Source of the DNA: an uncultured Bacteroidales bacterium
Lineage (GTDB): Bacteria; Bacteroidota; Bacteroidia; Bacteroidales; CAIWKO01
NCBI GenBank assembly: GCA_903913285.1
Contig: CAIWKO010000037.1
Coordinates: 1-64,000, forward strand
DNA: 64,000 nucleotides
Direction: 5' to 3'
Shown: positions 18,174 through 25,804 of the stretch, piece after piece
Layout: each line of letters starts with the position of its first letter
Position numbering within the stretch: position 1 is the stretch's first letter
Program-made: the position numbers and the translations under genes
Notes under the pieces: generated by a model
What the model saw: the letters and a program-made list of their open reading frames with translations, nothing else
The model's database searches: none
Told to the model about the DNA's origin: nothing

Positions 18174-19136
18174 TTACCATAAAGTTTTATAAGTCACATT
18201 TTTAGGTTGTCCGTTACCCCAAGCTACGCCAACATCTCTATATGCTTTAATCATATCTCTCTTAAGACCAATTTCCTGATCATATTTAAAATCCCATTCA
18301 CGTTTGTCAACTTCTAAAATTCTTTTTGCAATTTTATCTGATAATGTCTTTGATTCATTAAAGCATGATGATTTTGGATCAATAGAGGAAAGTATTTTGC
18401 CTGCATTTTGAGCAGCATCCCAACTTTGATCTGCATTCCATATATTTGTTGCTTCAAGAAGTTTAGTTTTACATTCAAAATCTATTTTTTGTTGAAAGAT
18501 AGAAGCCGAAGCTGCAATACATTTATCCCAGCATTCTGTACAAGCATCTGGCACACTAATAAGATTCCAAATAGCTTCGTCAAATTTATTCATCCCTGCA
18601 AGAGATTTTGCATTTTTAATAATATAATCGCATTGTGCATTATAATACTCCATAATCTTTGTTTTTCCTTGGTCAATAAAAGATTGGTAGTTTGGATCAT
18701 TTACTTGTATGTTTTTGAGAGCAGCATTATATGCTTTGGTTTCATTTTCGCCAACACCTTTAGCTGTGGTTGTGTAGCTTGAAAAACTTTTTCCTTCAAA
18801 ACCGTCACCAATATAAAGTGTAACATCCAAAGTATAGGCTTGCATAACGGGAGCTGTCGAGGTAATATCTTTTGAGGTAATAATTATATTGGCAGTAATA
18901 ATAAACCTCGAATTCATGGCATTTGTGGTAATCCCATTAGCTGCTATTATTTGGGTGAGCTTATTTTCCAGATTTTTTTTGGATGCAATCGGCATACCCT
19001 CAATTTGTTCTGGTACCCATACTGCAAGACCAAATCGTCCTTTATCTGACATTTTTACATTTGAATTTTGTGCCTGTGCTATATTTATGCTTAAAGCTAA
19101 TATCAGCAATAATAAAAAAATTTTATACGTTTTCAT
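18174..19136 (-). CDS. Secreted protein of the DUF6175-associated cluster, 320 aa
   Basis: A signal peptide (1-22, ending NIAQA) is followed by an N-terminal half with strands (GRFGLAVWVPEQIEG, SRFIITANIIITSK, LDVTLYIGDGFEGKSFSSYT) that reads like the LPP20/FlgO-type alpha-beta domain, and a helical C-terminal half with repeated short helices and several cysteines (SVPDACTECWDKCIAAS). I have met proteins of this type in Bacteroidia next to DUF6175 genes but know no function. It is the last gene of the minus-strand cluster, 21 bases after the DUF6175-like gene. A periplasmic location is inferred. Confidence 0.65.
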   Translation of the reverse strand: MKTYKIFLLLLILALSINIAQAQNSNVKMSDKGRFGLAVWVPEQIEGMPIASKKNLENKLTQIIAANGITTNAMNSRFIITANIIITSKDITSTAPVMQAYTLDVTLYIGDGFEGKSFSSYTTTAKGVGENETKAYNAALKNIQVNDPNYQSFIDQGKTKIMEYYNAQCDYIIKNAKSLAGMNKFDEAIWNLISVPDACTECWDKCIAASASIFQQKIDFECKTKLLEATNIWNADQSWDAAQNAGKILSSIDPKSSCFNESKTLSDKIAKRILEVDKREWDFKYDQEIGLKRDMIKAYRDVGVAWGNGQPKNVTYKTLW

Positions 19137-19157
19137 TTTATTAATTTTTAAATTTAA

Positions 19158-20114
19158 TTATTTATCTCCGAGTACAATAGTCACTTGCCCCAATCCTTTT
19201 GTCATAAGCTTGTTTGGAATATTATACGGTGGGCTTTTCAGAAATGATTGCAAATCCTTGCAGTAACCTCTGGCATCAATTGCTTTATTGGAAGCATCAT
19301 AAAGAGGTATTCTTACCTGTTCAAAAAACATCATGTTTTCGGTGGCATCTGTTGTGCTAAATCGTCCTTTTACAGTATTTTTTGCTAACCAATCCTCAAT
19401 TATTGCACCCAATTCTTTCCCATCATATTCTTTTTCCAGATCACCATCCCAACTATCAAACTTTTTAATTCGTATAGTTATTTCTCTTCCATTTTCAAAC
19501 ATGTCGTCAAAATGTGCCTGTAATTGTGCATTGAAATTATCGAGGTGAGCAAGAACAGCTTCTTCTAATAAAACAGGTAATTCTGTTGCGAATGAAGGAT
19601 CGCCGGTACCTGATGCTGATGCTATTTCCTTGTCAGTATATGAATCTAATCCTTGTAATATAAAAGTAATAGATTTTTTGGGACCTGTTACATTAACCGT
19701 CCAGGTTAATTGCATAATTATATCTGCTTTAGCTGCTTTCTTCAGTTTATCAATGGGGCTTTCTGAAACACTCCCACCACTTTTACCTGTCAACATTGCA
19801 TCTTCAGCACTTTCCGAAGCTAAACTTTTTAATACCGATTCAGCATTTTTTAATGGGAAGCCTCTATCAGTCATCATTCCATTAATTTTACTAATCATTA
19901 GGAGTAAATCTGCATTTTCCTGAAAAGCTTTTTTATAATCGGGCACTTTCACAATAGTGCCTTGGTTATCATATTCAGTCATATACCCATTTTTAGTACA
20001 CCATACATCACTAGGCAAAATCATAATGGTTGGTTTTTTTGCCTGAGAAAATACGGAATTTGAACACAGAAGCGTAAATACCGCTATAATTACTATTTTG
20101 TATATTGTCTTCAT
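19158..20114 (-). CDS. DUF6175-like secreted protein
   Basis: A signal peptide (1-24, ending NSVFSQ) is followed by KKPTIMILPSDVWCTKNGYM, a DYKKAFQENADLLLMISKIN helix and MMTDRGFPLKNAESVLKSL, a series I associate with the DUF6175 family of Bacteroidia. Later segments (KADIIMQLTWTVN, SITFILQGLDSYTDKEIASA) look like strands that report on an accessory component, as in CsgG/LPP20-like domains. The C-terminal third has MFFEQVRIPLYD and a short helix. No enzymatic motif is visible. It lies 27 bases after the lipoprotein gene and 21 bases before the last gene of the cluster. Confidence 0.65.
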   Translation of the reverse strand: MKTIYKIVIIAVFTLLCSNSVFSQAKKPTIMILPSDVWCTKNGYMTEYDNQGTIVKVPDYKKAFQENADLLLMISKINGMMTDRGFPLKNAESVLKSLASESAEDAMLTGKSGGSVSESPIDKLKKAAKADIIMQLTWTVNVTGPKKSITFILQGLDSYTDKEIASASGTGDPSFATELPVLLEEAVLAHLDNFNAQLQAHFDDMFENGREITIRIKKFDSWDGDLEKEYDGKELGAIIEDWLAKNTVKGRFSTTDATENMMFFEQVRIPLYDASNKAIDARGYCKDLQSFLKSPPYNIPNKLMTKGLGQVTIVLGDK

Positions 20115-20141
20115 TTTTATTTATTTTAATTAATGATTTTA

Positions 20142-20636
20142 TTATTTAAGAATGCCGTCAGCTTTCATTTTACTGATTAACTCCGGTCGTAATACGCGAA
20201 CGATTATGCCATATTTTTCCTGCGATCCGGCTTCTTTTCTTTCTTTTATTACCTCTATATGGTATCGCGATTCATCTTTCTCTGAAACAAATGCTTTATA
20301 TGGACCGCCATCAGCGAAGAATTTATTAAAATAATCCTGATATTTTTCCATTGCATTTACTTCTGAAATTACAGGTTTTACATTGCAGTCAGATTTTCCA
20401 TAATTTATGCCATTAAAAAGTACATCTCTGATAGCATTTTTGTAGGCTTGCTCTATTGCATCGGCTCTGTTTCGGCCATCACCCCATGCTTTTATGGTTT
20501 GCGAGCCGTCAAGCTCTATCCCTATACATTCCGTTTGATAGGTATAACGCCCTGCAAGATGCCTTTGAGGATTGCACCCCAAAATAAATAATAAGCTTAG
20601 TGTATAAGCTCCTATTAATACGATTTTCTTTTTCAT
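20142..20636 (-). CDS. Small lipoprotein, FlgO/FlgP-like, paralogue of upstream gene
   Basis: The N-terminus (SLLFILGCNPQRH) is a lipoprotein signal with the lipobox cysteine at about residue 21. The mature part shares a clear plan with the upstream protein: an EC-x-G strand (TECIGIELDGSQTIKAWG), a helix with A-x-E/N-A-x-KNA-x-x-x-V-x-F-x-G, then FNKFFADGGPYKAFV and YGIIVRVLRPELISKM. Such small domains occur in flagellar-type accessory lipoproteins FlgO/FlgP and LPP20, though no flagellum is expected here. It is probably anchored in the outer membrane. It sits 18 bases downstream of the paralogue. Confidence 0.65.
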   Translation of the reverse strand: MKKKIVLIGAYTLSLLFILGCNPQRHLAGRYTYQTECIGIELDGSQTIKAWGDGRNRADAIEQAYKNAIRDVLFNGINYGKSDCNVKPVISEVNAMEKYQDYFNKFFADGGPYKAFVSEKDESRYHIEVIKERKEAGSQEKYGIIVRVLRPELISKMKADGILK

Positions 20637-20654
20637 ATTATTTAGTTTAAATTA

Positions 20655-21188
20655 TTAAAATCCATTTCCTAATGATTTTATAATACCGGCAGCCTCTAAA
20701 TCTTTTCGCAAAAGATCTTTTTGCACCGAAACATAAACGCCAATTTTATATTCCTTCCCGATTTTCATTCTATCCCCGGCTTCTATTGCACCATCTCCTG
20801 ATACATTAACATACTTCATGTATTTTCCGCCATCGGCAAAGAAATCTTTAAAAAATGTCATTTGTTGTTGTTCAAGGTCAGGATTGTTTGTTAATGGCTT
20901 TTGAGTACATCCTGCTCCACCACCGGTAAAACCTTTAAAAATAACACCATGTACAGCATTCTTTTTGGCTTGCTCCGTTGCAACTGTTGGGTTTTTTGAA
21001 TAGCTCCATACTTTTAGAGAATAAGTTCCATCATTTCCAACTCCGGCACATTCTATTTCATATCTCCAAATTTTTGTATCCTTGTTTGCTTTATTTTCTG
21101 CCTGAGAAAATACCTTGTTAGAATAGGCTGATACTAACAAGACTGTTATGATTAATAACACTGTTGGTTTTAATTTTTTCATTTTCAT
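20655..21188 (-). CDS. Secreted FlgO/FlgP-like protein, paralogue of downstream lipoprotein
   Basis: This 177-residue protein has a cleavable signal peptide (ending NKVFSQ) instead of a lipobox. Shared elements with the next gene are IECAGVGNDGTYSLKVWS, a helix KKNAVHGVIFKGF, FFKDFFADGGKYMKYV, IGVYVSVQKDLL and a C-terminal AAGIIKSL. A cysteine before the second repeat (GGGAGCTQKP) also matches in position. The pair arose by tandem duplication with divergence of the export signal, giving one soluble and one lipid-anchored form. Function unknown. Confidence 0.65.
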   Translation of the reverse strand: MKMKKLKPTVLLIITVLLVSAYSNKVFSQAENKANKDTKIWRYEIECAGVGNDGTYSLKVWSYSKNPTVATEQAKKNAVHGVIFKGFTGGGAGCTQKPLTNNPDLEQQQMTFFKDFFADGGKYMKYVNVSGDGAIEAGDRMKIGKEYKIGVYVSVQKDLLRKDLEAAGIIKSLGNGF

Positions 21189-21270
21189 TTTAGTTTAAAT
21201 TTATTATTGTTTTTATATAAGCCAGATATTCTTGAAAATTACTTCAAATATACTATAATTTTTAATAGGC

Positions 21271-22488
21271 CTATTTAATTTGATTTAATAACATTCCTGG
21301 TTGAAAATCCCCTCCGCTTACTTTAACAAAAGTTGTACGGTCGTTGCCATTTTCTTTAGCTTGCTCTTCTGCAAGCATATATCTGTTATCCCATATTTTG
21401 TTATTATCCACTTTAACAACTCCAACTTTTTTATAAAAGGTTTTACCATTTTCATCGATGTTTTTTTCCAGAACTTCAAATTTTTCACCAGCTTCCAAGC
21501 CTTCTTTCTTCCCTATTTTTGCTGTTAGCGGTTCAACAGTTAATAAAGGTGTTTTCGTTTTGAACTCGTCATGATTTTTTTGAAGTTTTGAAATAACTTC
21601 ATCAACAGCTCTGTGTGTGGCTCTTACAACAAGTTGCTCATCACTTTTATTTGTAAATATAGAGGATTGAACATCGCAATAAGCTTGGTCAGTGCCTACA
21701 AATTCAAGTGTAAAAAGGGTTGAAACATCAAAATCTTTAGCTTTATTAATATCAAAAGTTGCTTCATCTGTCCAATACTTAGTATAAAAAGTATTAGCAA
21801 TTTCGTCATTCCATTTTAAACGATACAAATAGGCAATAGATCTCACTCTATATCCTTTCCCTAAAATATCAGCTCCAGTATTAGCTACAGAAACGACCTG
21901 TGAAGCACCAGATACACCAGCAGCACTGGCAATACTACCGAGTATTCCAATTGTTTTCTTCGCTTTTGCAGCATCATCTGCTTTATCATAATATTTAAAA
22001 TGAGACACCAAAACAAAAGTATTTGCTATAAGTTCCTCGCCTGCATCTGCCAATAAGGCTATGCCTCTTTTATTCAATTTAGCTTTATTAACGTCAATGT
22101 CTGAGGCATTATAAAATCCTCTTGCAGAAACAAGATCCATATTAAAGGTACCTTTTTCGCTTCTGTTAAACCATTTTGCAATCATTTTTTTTGCAACGTC
22201 GTTTGCTTTTAAATAATTTTCAATATTCGGTTGTTGGGTTTTAACTTTTTTCCCGGATTGATACGGTATTTTTCTAACACTTAAATTGTGATCATTAAAT
22301 TTATCAAGTGCATTAAGCTCGATAAAAGTACTCTCAATCTTATCACTAAATGGCATGCTGGGGTTAACAGTCATAAGAGTGTATAACGAACTCCTGTGAT
22401 ATTTTTCGCCAACATTTGAATTAGATGGATTTTGTGCAAAACCCACAAATGAAACAATGAACAATAAAAAGAATAAGGTTTTTTTCAT
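21271..22488 (-). CDS. Secreted protein with FlgT-like C-terminal domain, 405 aa
   Basis: A signal peptide (1-18, ending VGFAQ) is followed by a helical region with GFYNASDIDVNKAKLNKRGIALL and LIANTFVLVSHFKYYD, where the latter resembles a CsgG/FlgT-type strand. The C-terminal ~90 residues (LTAKIGKKEGLEAGEKFEVLE, KKVGVVKV, TFVKVSGGDFQPGMLLNQI) match the small beta-barrel of FlgT and related proteins. It leads the five-gene minus-strand cluster and is preceded by the same hairpin/leader module as the CsgG-like gene at 2108. The cluster may form an outer-membrane or periplasmic assembly; this is inference from fold resemblance only. Confidence 0.6.
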   Translation of the reverse strand: MKKTLFFLLFIVSFVGFAQNPSNSNVGEKYHRSSLYTLMTVNPSMPFSDKIESTFIELNALDKFNDHNLSVRKIPYQSGKKVKTQQPNIENYLKANDVAKKMIAKWFNRSEKGTFNMDLVSARGFYNASDIDVNKAKLNKRGIALLADAGEELIANTFVLVSHFKYYDKADDAAKAKKTIGILGSIASAAGVSGASQVVSVANTGADILGKGYRVRSIAYLYRLKWNDEIANTFYTKYWTDEATFDINKAKDFDVSTLFTLEFVGTDQAYCDVQSSIFTNKSDEQLVVRATHRAVDEVISKLQKNHDEFKTKTPLLTVEPLTAKIGKKEGLEAGEKFEVLEKNIDENGKTFYKKVGVVKVDNNKIWDNRYMLAEEQAKENGNDRTTFVKVSGGDFQPGMLLNQIK

Positions 22489-22536
22489 AATGATTTGAAT
22501 TTAATTTTCTTACTCATCTGGCTTTTCAGTTCCGCC

Positions 22537-22612
22537 CCGTTTTTTAAATGGTTTCTGGTCTCCACTTTTATTTTATAAAAGCAATAGCCCCACCCAAAGC
22601 AAAACTATCACT
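22537..22612 (-). repeat. Shared hairpin-plus-leader module, copy 2
   Basis: Read on the minus strand, the hairpin (22612-22580; AGTGATAG paired with CTATTGCT) follows the gene ending at 22655, and the leader (22580-22537) with GTGGAGACCAGAAACCA precedes the gene starting at 22488. The leader is identical to copy 1 (2036-2078) over about 30 bases and similar over about 42. The hairpin arms have diverged but still pair using G-U. Confidence 0.7.
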
Positions 22613-22654
22613 CTTTTATTTTCCTAAAAGTCTATAGCCTAAATGCCTTTTCCC

Positions 22655-23623
22655 TCATTTCGGCGAAACCACCGGAGCCGTATCTGCCGCTTCCAGCAAA
22701 AACTGCAAAGCCGTGGTCTTTCCGGCCTCTATCGTAAAATCAAACTCAATATCCTTATATCCCTCCATCATAATCTTTCCGTGAAACGTTCCCGGCTTAC
22801 ATCCGTCATTATAGCCTTCCCCGTCCTCATCCGTTGTGTCCGAAATACCCAATGCCGTAACAACATAACTGGCTCCTGCTGCCGGGCCCATCGATGCTTT
22901 AAACAACGCCATCAGTTCCAGTATTCCCGTGGTAGTTTCCGGGTCAACCACCTTGGGTTTCCGTTTCAAATGGTGATGCCGCACCTTACGTGCTGCCAGA
23001 TAAGCCAGATAAAGCGCCACCATGGCAACCTGATAAATCTCCATAAATGGGTCCATCTCATCATCAAAAAACTTCTTTATAGTTTTCAAATGATTCTCCC
23101 ACTGTTTCATATCAAGTGCATGTTGCTTAATAACATCCTGTGGCAATTTCGCCATAGTGTCTAGCTTGGCTGCCAGAGTGGTCAAATTTGTTGTGTAGGG
23201 CACATCAATCTTATAATCTGCCAAAGGAGTTTTATTGGCTGTTATCAATCCCATTATCACTGCAATATCATTTTGCAGATCAACTATGGGTGTTCTCAGC
23301 AAATTCGAATAAGTATACAGTGTTTTCAAACCTGTCAATTGTGCATCGCCTGTTTTCACTCCGTATGCACTCATGGCCGAAGCCGTAACGCTGAAATTCA
23401 CAGCCACAACCTCCTTAATATCCACACCGGCTATCGTAAATTGCTTCGACGATTTTGCCAATTTAAACTCCCAGTCTTTAGCTGTGGTCAACAAATCACC
23501 TACCGTATCAAAAAAATCCGATGTTGCTGTCGTTCCGCTTATTTCGGCCTGATAATCCGGATTACTTTTCATTGCATAAACTCTGTTTAGCATTTCAATC
23601 GTATAAATTCCTGAATCGTTCAT
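22655..23623 (-). CDS. Helical cytoplasmic protein with C-terminal beta domain (array-associated family)
   Basis: This 322-residue protein has no signal peptide. Residues ~1-235 are almost all helical, with an early LNRVYAMKSNPDYQ, a hydrophobic VAMVALYLAYLAARKV helix and a basic RHHHLKRKPKV stretch. A C-terminal beta segment (GTFHGKIMMEGYKDIEFDFT, EAGKTTALQFLLEA) ends with APVVSPK. The protein at 45986 has the same plan: helical body, an aromatic-x-x-Ala-Arg motif followed by basic residues, a carboxypeptidase-regulatory-like beta domain and an APVV tail. Both have a 21-nt-period repeat array just upstream. I know of no function. Confidence 0.6.
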   Translation of the reverse strand: MNDSGIYTIEMLNRVYAMKSNPDYQAEISGTTATSDFFDTVGDLLTTAKDWEFKLAKSSKQFTIAGVDIKEVVAVNFSVTASAMSAYGVKTGDAQLTGLKTLYTYSNLLRTPIVDLQNDIAVIMGLITANKTPLADYKIDVPYTTNLTTLAAKLDTMAKLPQDVIKQHALDMKQWENHLKTIKKFFDDEMDPFMEIYQVAMVALYLAYLAARKVRHHHLKRKPKVVDPETTTGILELMALFKASMGPAAGASYVVTALGISDTTDEDGEGYNDGCKPGTFHGKIMMEGYKDIEFDFTIEAGKTTALQFLLEAADTAPVVSPK

Positions 23624-23740
23624 AATGTTTAATTTTTAATGGTATTTATTATTACTTTAACTAATTAACTTTCAATCAATAAAAACAATAACGCTTCCTT
23701 CCTTCATCATAAATCCGTATTCTAACAACTCATTCTTCTG

Positions 23741-24213
23741 CTCATGTATATAACATTTCTGCTCGTTCATTTAACCTTTTCGCTCAATCATAACACATTT
23801 TTGTTCAATCATAACATTCCGAATCTCATTCATAAACTTTCCTATCTCATGCAGCCAAACTTTCAGCTCGTTCATAAAGTTCTTCGGTTCGTTCATTTAA
23901 ATCTTCAGCGCTATCATTCATGCCTTTGCTCATGTATAACACATTTTTGCTCGTGCATAACGTTTCCAAGCTCGTGCATAACACATTTTTGCTCGTACAT
24001 AACGTTTCCAAGCTCATGCATAACACTTTTTTGCTCATGCAGCGTATACTTTTCCCGTTCATTTCATTCTTCAACACAAACATTCGACTTTTCAGGCCAA
24101 TCATGCGACATTTCACGCCAATCATGAAACATTTTAGCTCGTGCAATTGACATTTTACGCCAATCATGAGACATTTCATACCAATCATGAAACATTTTAG
24201 CTCGCGCAATTGC
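23741..24213 (-). repeat. Degenerate 21-nt-period tandem array upstream of the helical-protein gene
   Basis: About 22 contiguous units, nearly all 21 bases with occasional 20 or 22. On the plus strand most units begin CTCATGC, CTCGTGC, CTCGTTC or AATCATG. Units alternate between CATAACGTTTCCAAG and CATAACACATTTTTG endings at 23930-24040. Because units are multiples of three and lack stops, several frames stay open. A 187-codon minus-strand frame (23847-24410) covers most of the array but stops inside it, and encodes Met/Cys-rich heptads such as SLETLCT and MIGVKCR. Whether it is translated is unclear. Confidence 0.75.
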
Positions 24214-25041
24214 TTCCTAAAACAAAAAATTGAATTAAAAGAATTCTGTACTATAAAAAGATTTTCTGGAAGTAAAAGTTTTCTGGGTGTTAAAGATTCT
24301 TCCTCAGCTAAAAAATTGGCATTAGCAAATAAACGATTATTTCTTTTTGTAAAAACCTTTAAAGTCTTACTGAAAAAATTTAAACCAATCTGAAAACTCA
24401 ACTTCATCATTTGATTTATTTTTATTAGAATGCCGCAACAAATTACGTTTATAAATTATTAAAAAACAAGAATTAAAAATTAGAATATTTTAATTGCACA
24501 TATAAACAGATTAACGTTTAAAATCTGCATAAAACGTAACTTTATATTGATATTGTATAATTTTGGCATCTTATATAGAGCCGAATCGAATATGCTAAAA
24601 TTATTAAAATAATTTAGTAATATTTTTGTCTTTTCTACCTAAAAAGAGGGATATTGATATTTATAGGCGTAACATTCAATAAACTGAAATTGAAAGTTAA
24701 TTAACTCATCTTCAGAAGATTTTAATATTTTCTTCGTACAAAATATACAATAATTAGTACTATGATGGGGTTAGAAAAACCGATTTTTTCCTCCACCAGT
24801 AATTGATGCTTTAAAATTAAAAAATATTTAACAAAATAAATGTAAAAATAATTTTAATAATACAGCAGAAGTAGATATTTTAGAACATAAGTTTCCGTAA
24901 TTTGAAGTATTATTTATGTGGTTAGAGTTTTCTTATACAGTCTACAGTATAAACCCCTAACGCCCTAAATCATTGCTCGTGGCTTTTGGCTAACTCCCAA
25001 CTCTAGGCAATCTTCAAACTTTAGGCACTTCCTCCTCGTAT
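24214..25041. other. Long AT-rich spacer with orphan promoter-like sites and a heptamer repeat
   Basis: No convincing gene is present. TAATTTTG at 24558-24565 (plus strand) resembles a -7 element without an obvious downstream gene and could serve a small RNA. At 24975-25030 the sequence breaks into 7-base words (GCTCGTG, GCTTTTG, GCTAACT, CCCAACT), reverse complements of words found at 55175-55234. The rest is low-complexity AT. Confidence 0.5.
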
Positions 25042-25797
25042 CTAAATAACCTGAGCTGTGCTTTCGGCTATCCAGCCGTCGCTTCCGTTGGCAATGCGCA
25101 CATCGAGCCAGTTGCCCACCTTGTCGAGTATCTTCACCTTGGTGCCTTCGTGTATCACAAAAATATCCTGGCTGTTGGCATCGGGCGAACTTTTGACGTT
25201 TACGGTGGGTTCGAAAATAATGGCCTCGTGCGAAGCGCTGACGGAACGATACTGACTGCAGGCATTAACACCCGAGACCACGGTAACCAGCAGAAACAGC
25301 AAGCCTGCCCAAAATGTTGCCTTGCGGATGCGAACTGCATTGGCCATGAGATAAACAGCCATGAACATAAAGAACAGGAACAGACACACCACGCTCACTA
25401 TGGCCCACACATCCATGGCAAAGAGGTTGCAGAAGTCGGTCATCCAATGTTTGTAGAAGGGTTGGGGCAATTCTTCGATTTTATCGACAATTTTGGTGTT
25501 GCACACCTGTATGTTGAAATCGATCTTAGGATCGGAGGGGTCGAGTTTTTTGGCTTTTTCGAAATACAAAATGGCCGAAGCGTAGTTCTTGGTTTTGAAA
25601 TACGCATCGCCGAGGTTATAATAAAGTGCGGCCGATTGGTAGCCTTTGTCGACAACCTGCTTGTAGAGTTCGATGGCGTTGTTGAATTTGGCATCGGTAT
25701 AGGCTTTGTTAGCCTGCGAAATGATATCGCTATAGGGCGAAGCCGAAACTATGAGGCTTTGAAAATAAATAAGAGCGGGTATGACAAATTTTTTCAT
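25042..25797 (-). CDS. batE: BatE: TPR and SH3-domain protein of the Bat operon
   Basis: The start is set at 25797 (MKKFVIPALIYF), which gives a normal signal peptide; a longer in-frame extension to 25893 would overlap batD and adds no domain. Residues ~25-115 hold TPR repeats (AALYYNLGDAYFKTKNYASAILYFEKAKKLDP). Two membrane helices follow (VVCLFLFFMFMAVYLMA and WAGLLFLLVTVVSGVNAC), and the last ~70 residues are an SH3-like domain (PTVNVKSSPDANSQDIFVI, GNWLDVRI, GWIAESTAQVI). BatE closes the operon and is thought to take part with BatA-D in a membrane complex affecting aerotolerance and envelope integrity. Confidence 0.9.
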   Translation of the reverse strand: MKKFVIPALIYFQSLIVSASPYSDIISQANKAYTDAKFNNAIELYKQVVDKGYQSAALYYNLGDAYFKTKNYASAILYFEKAKKLDPSDPKIDFNIQVCNTKIVDKIEELPQPFYKHWMTDFCNLFAMDVWAIVSVVCLFLFFMFMAVYLMANAVRIRKATFWAGLLFLLVTVVSGVNACSQYRSVSASHEAIIFEPTVNVKSSPDANSQDIFVIHEGTKVKILDKVGNWLDVRIANGSDGWIAESTAQVI

Positions 25798-25804
25798 GAT
25801 GCTA

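Noticed and set aside
23847-24410. 187-codon minus-strand open frame as a protein gene
   Set aside because: Composition is Met/Cys-rich and repetitive, the frame stops inside the array while the 21-nt pattern continues, and no domain is visible.
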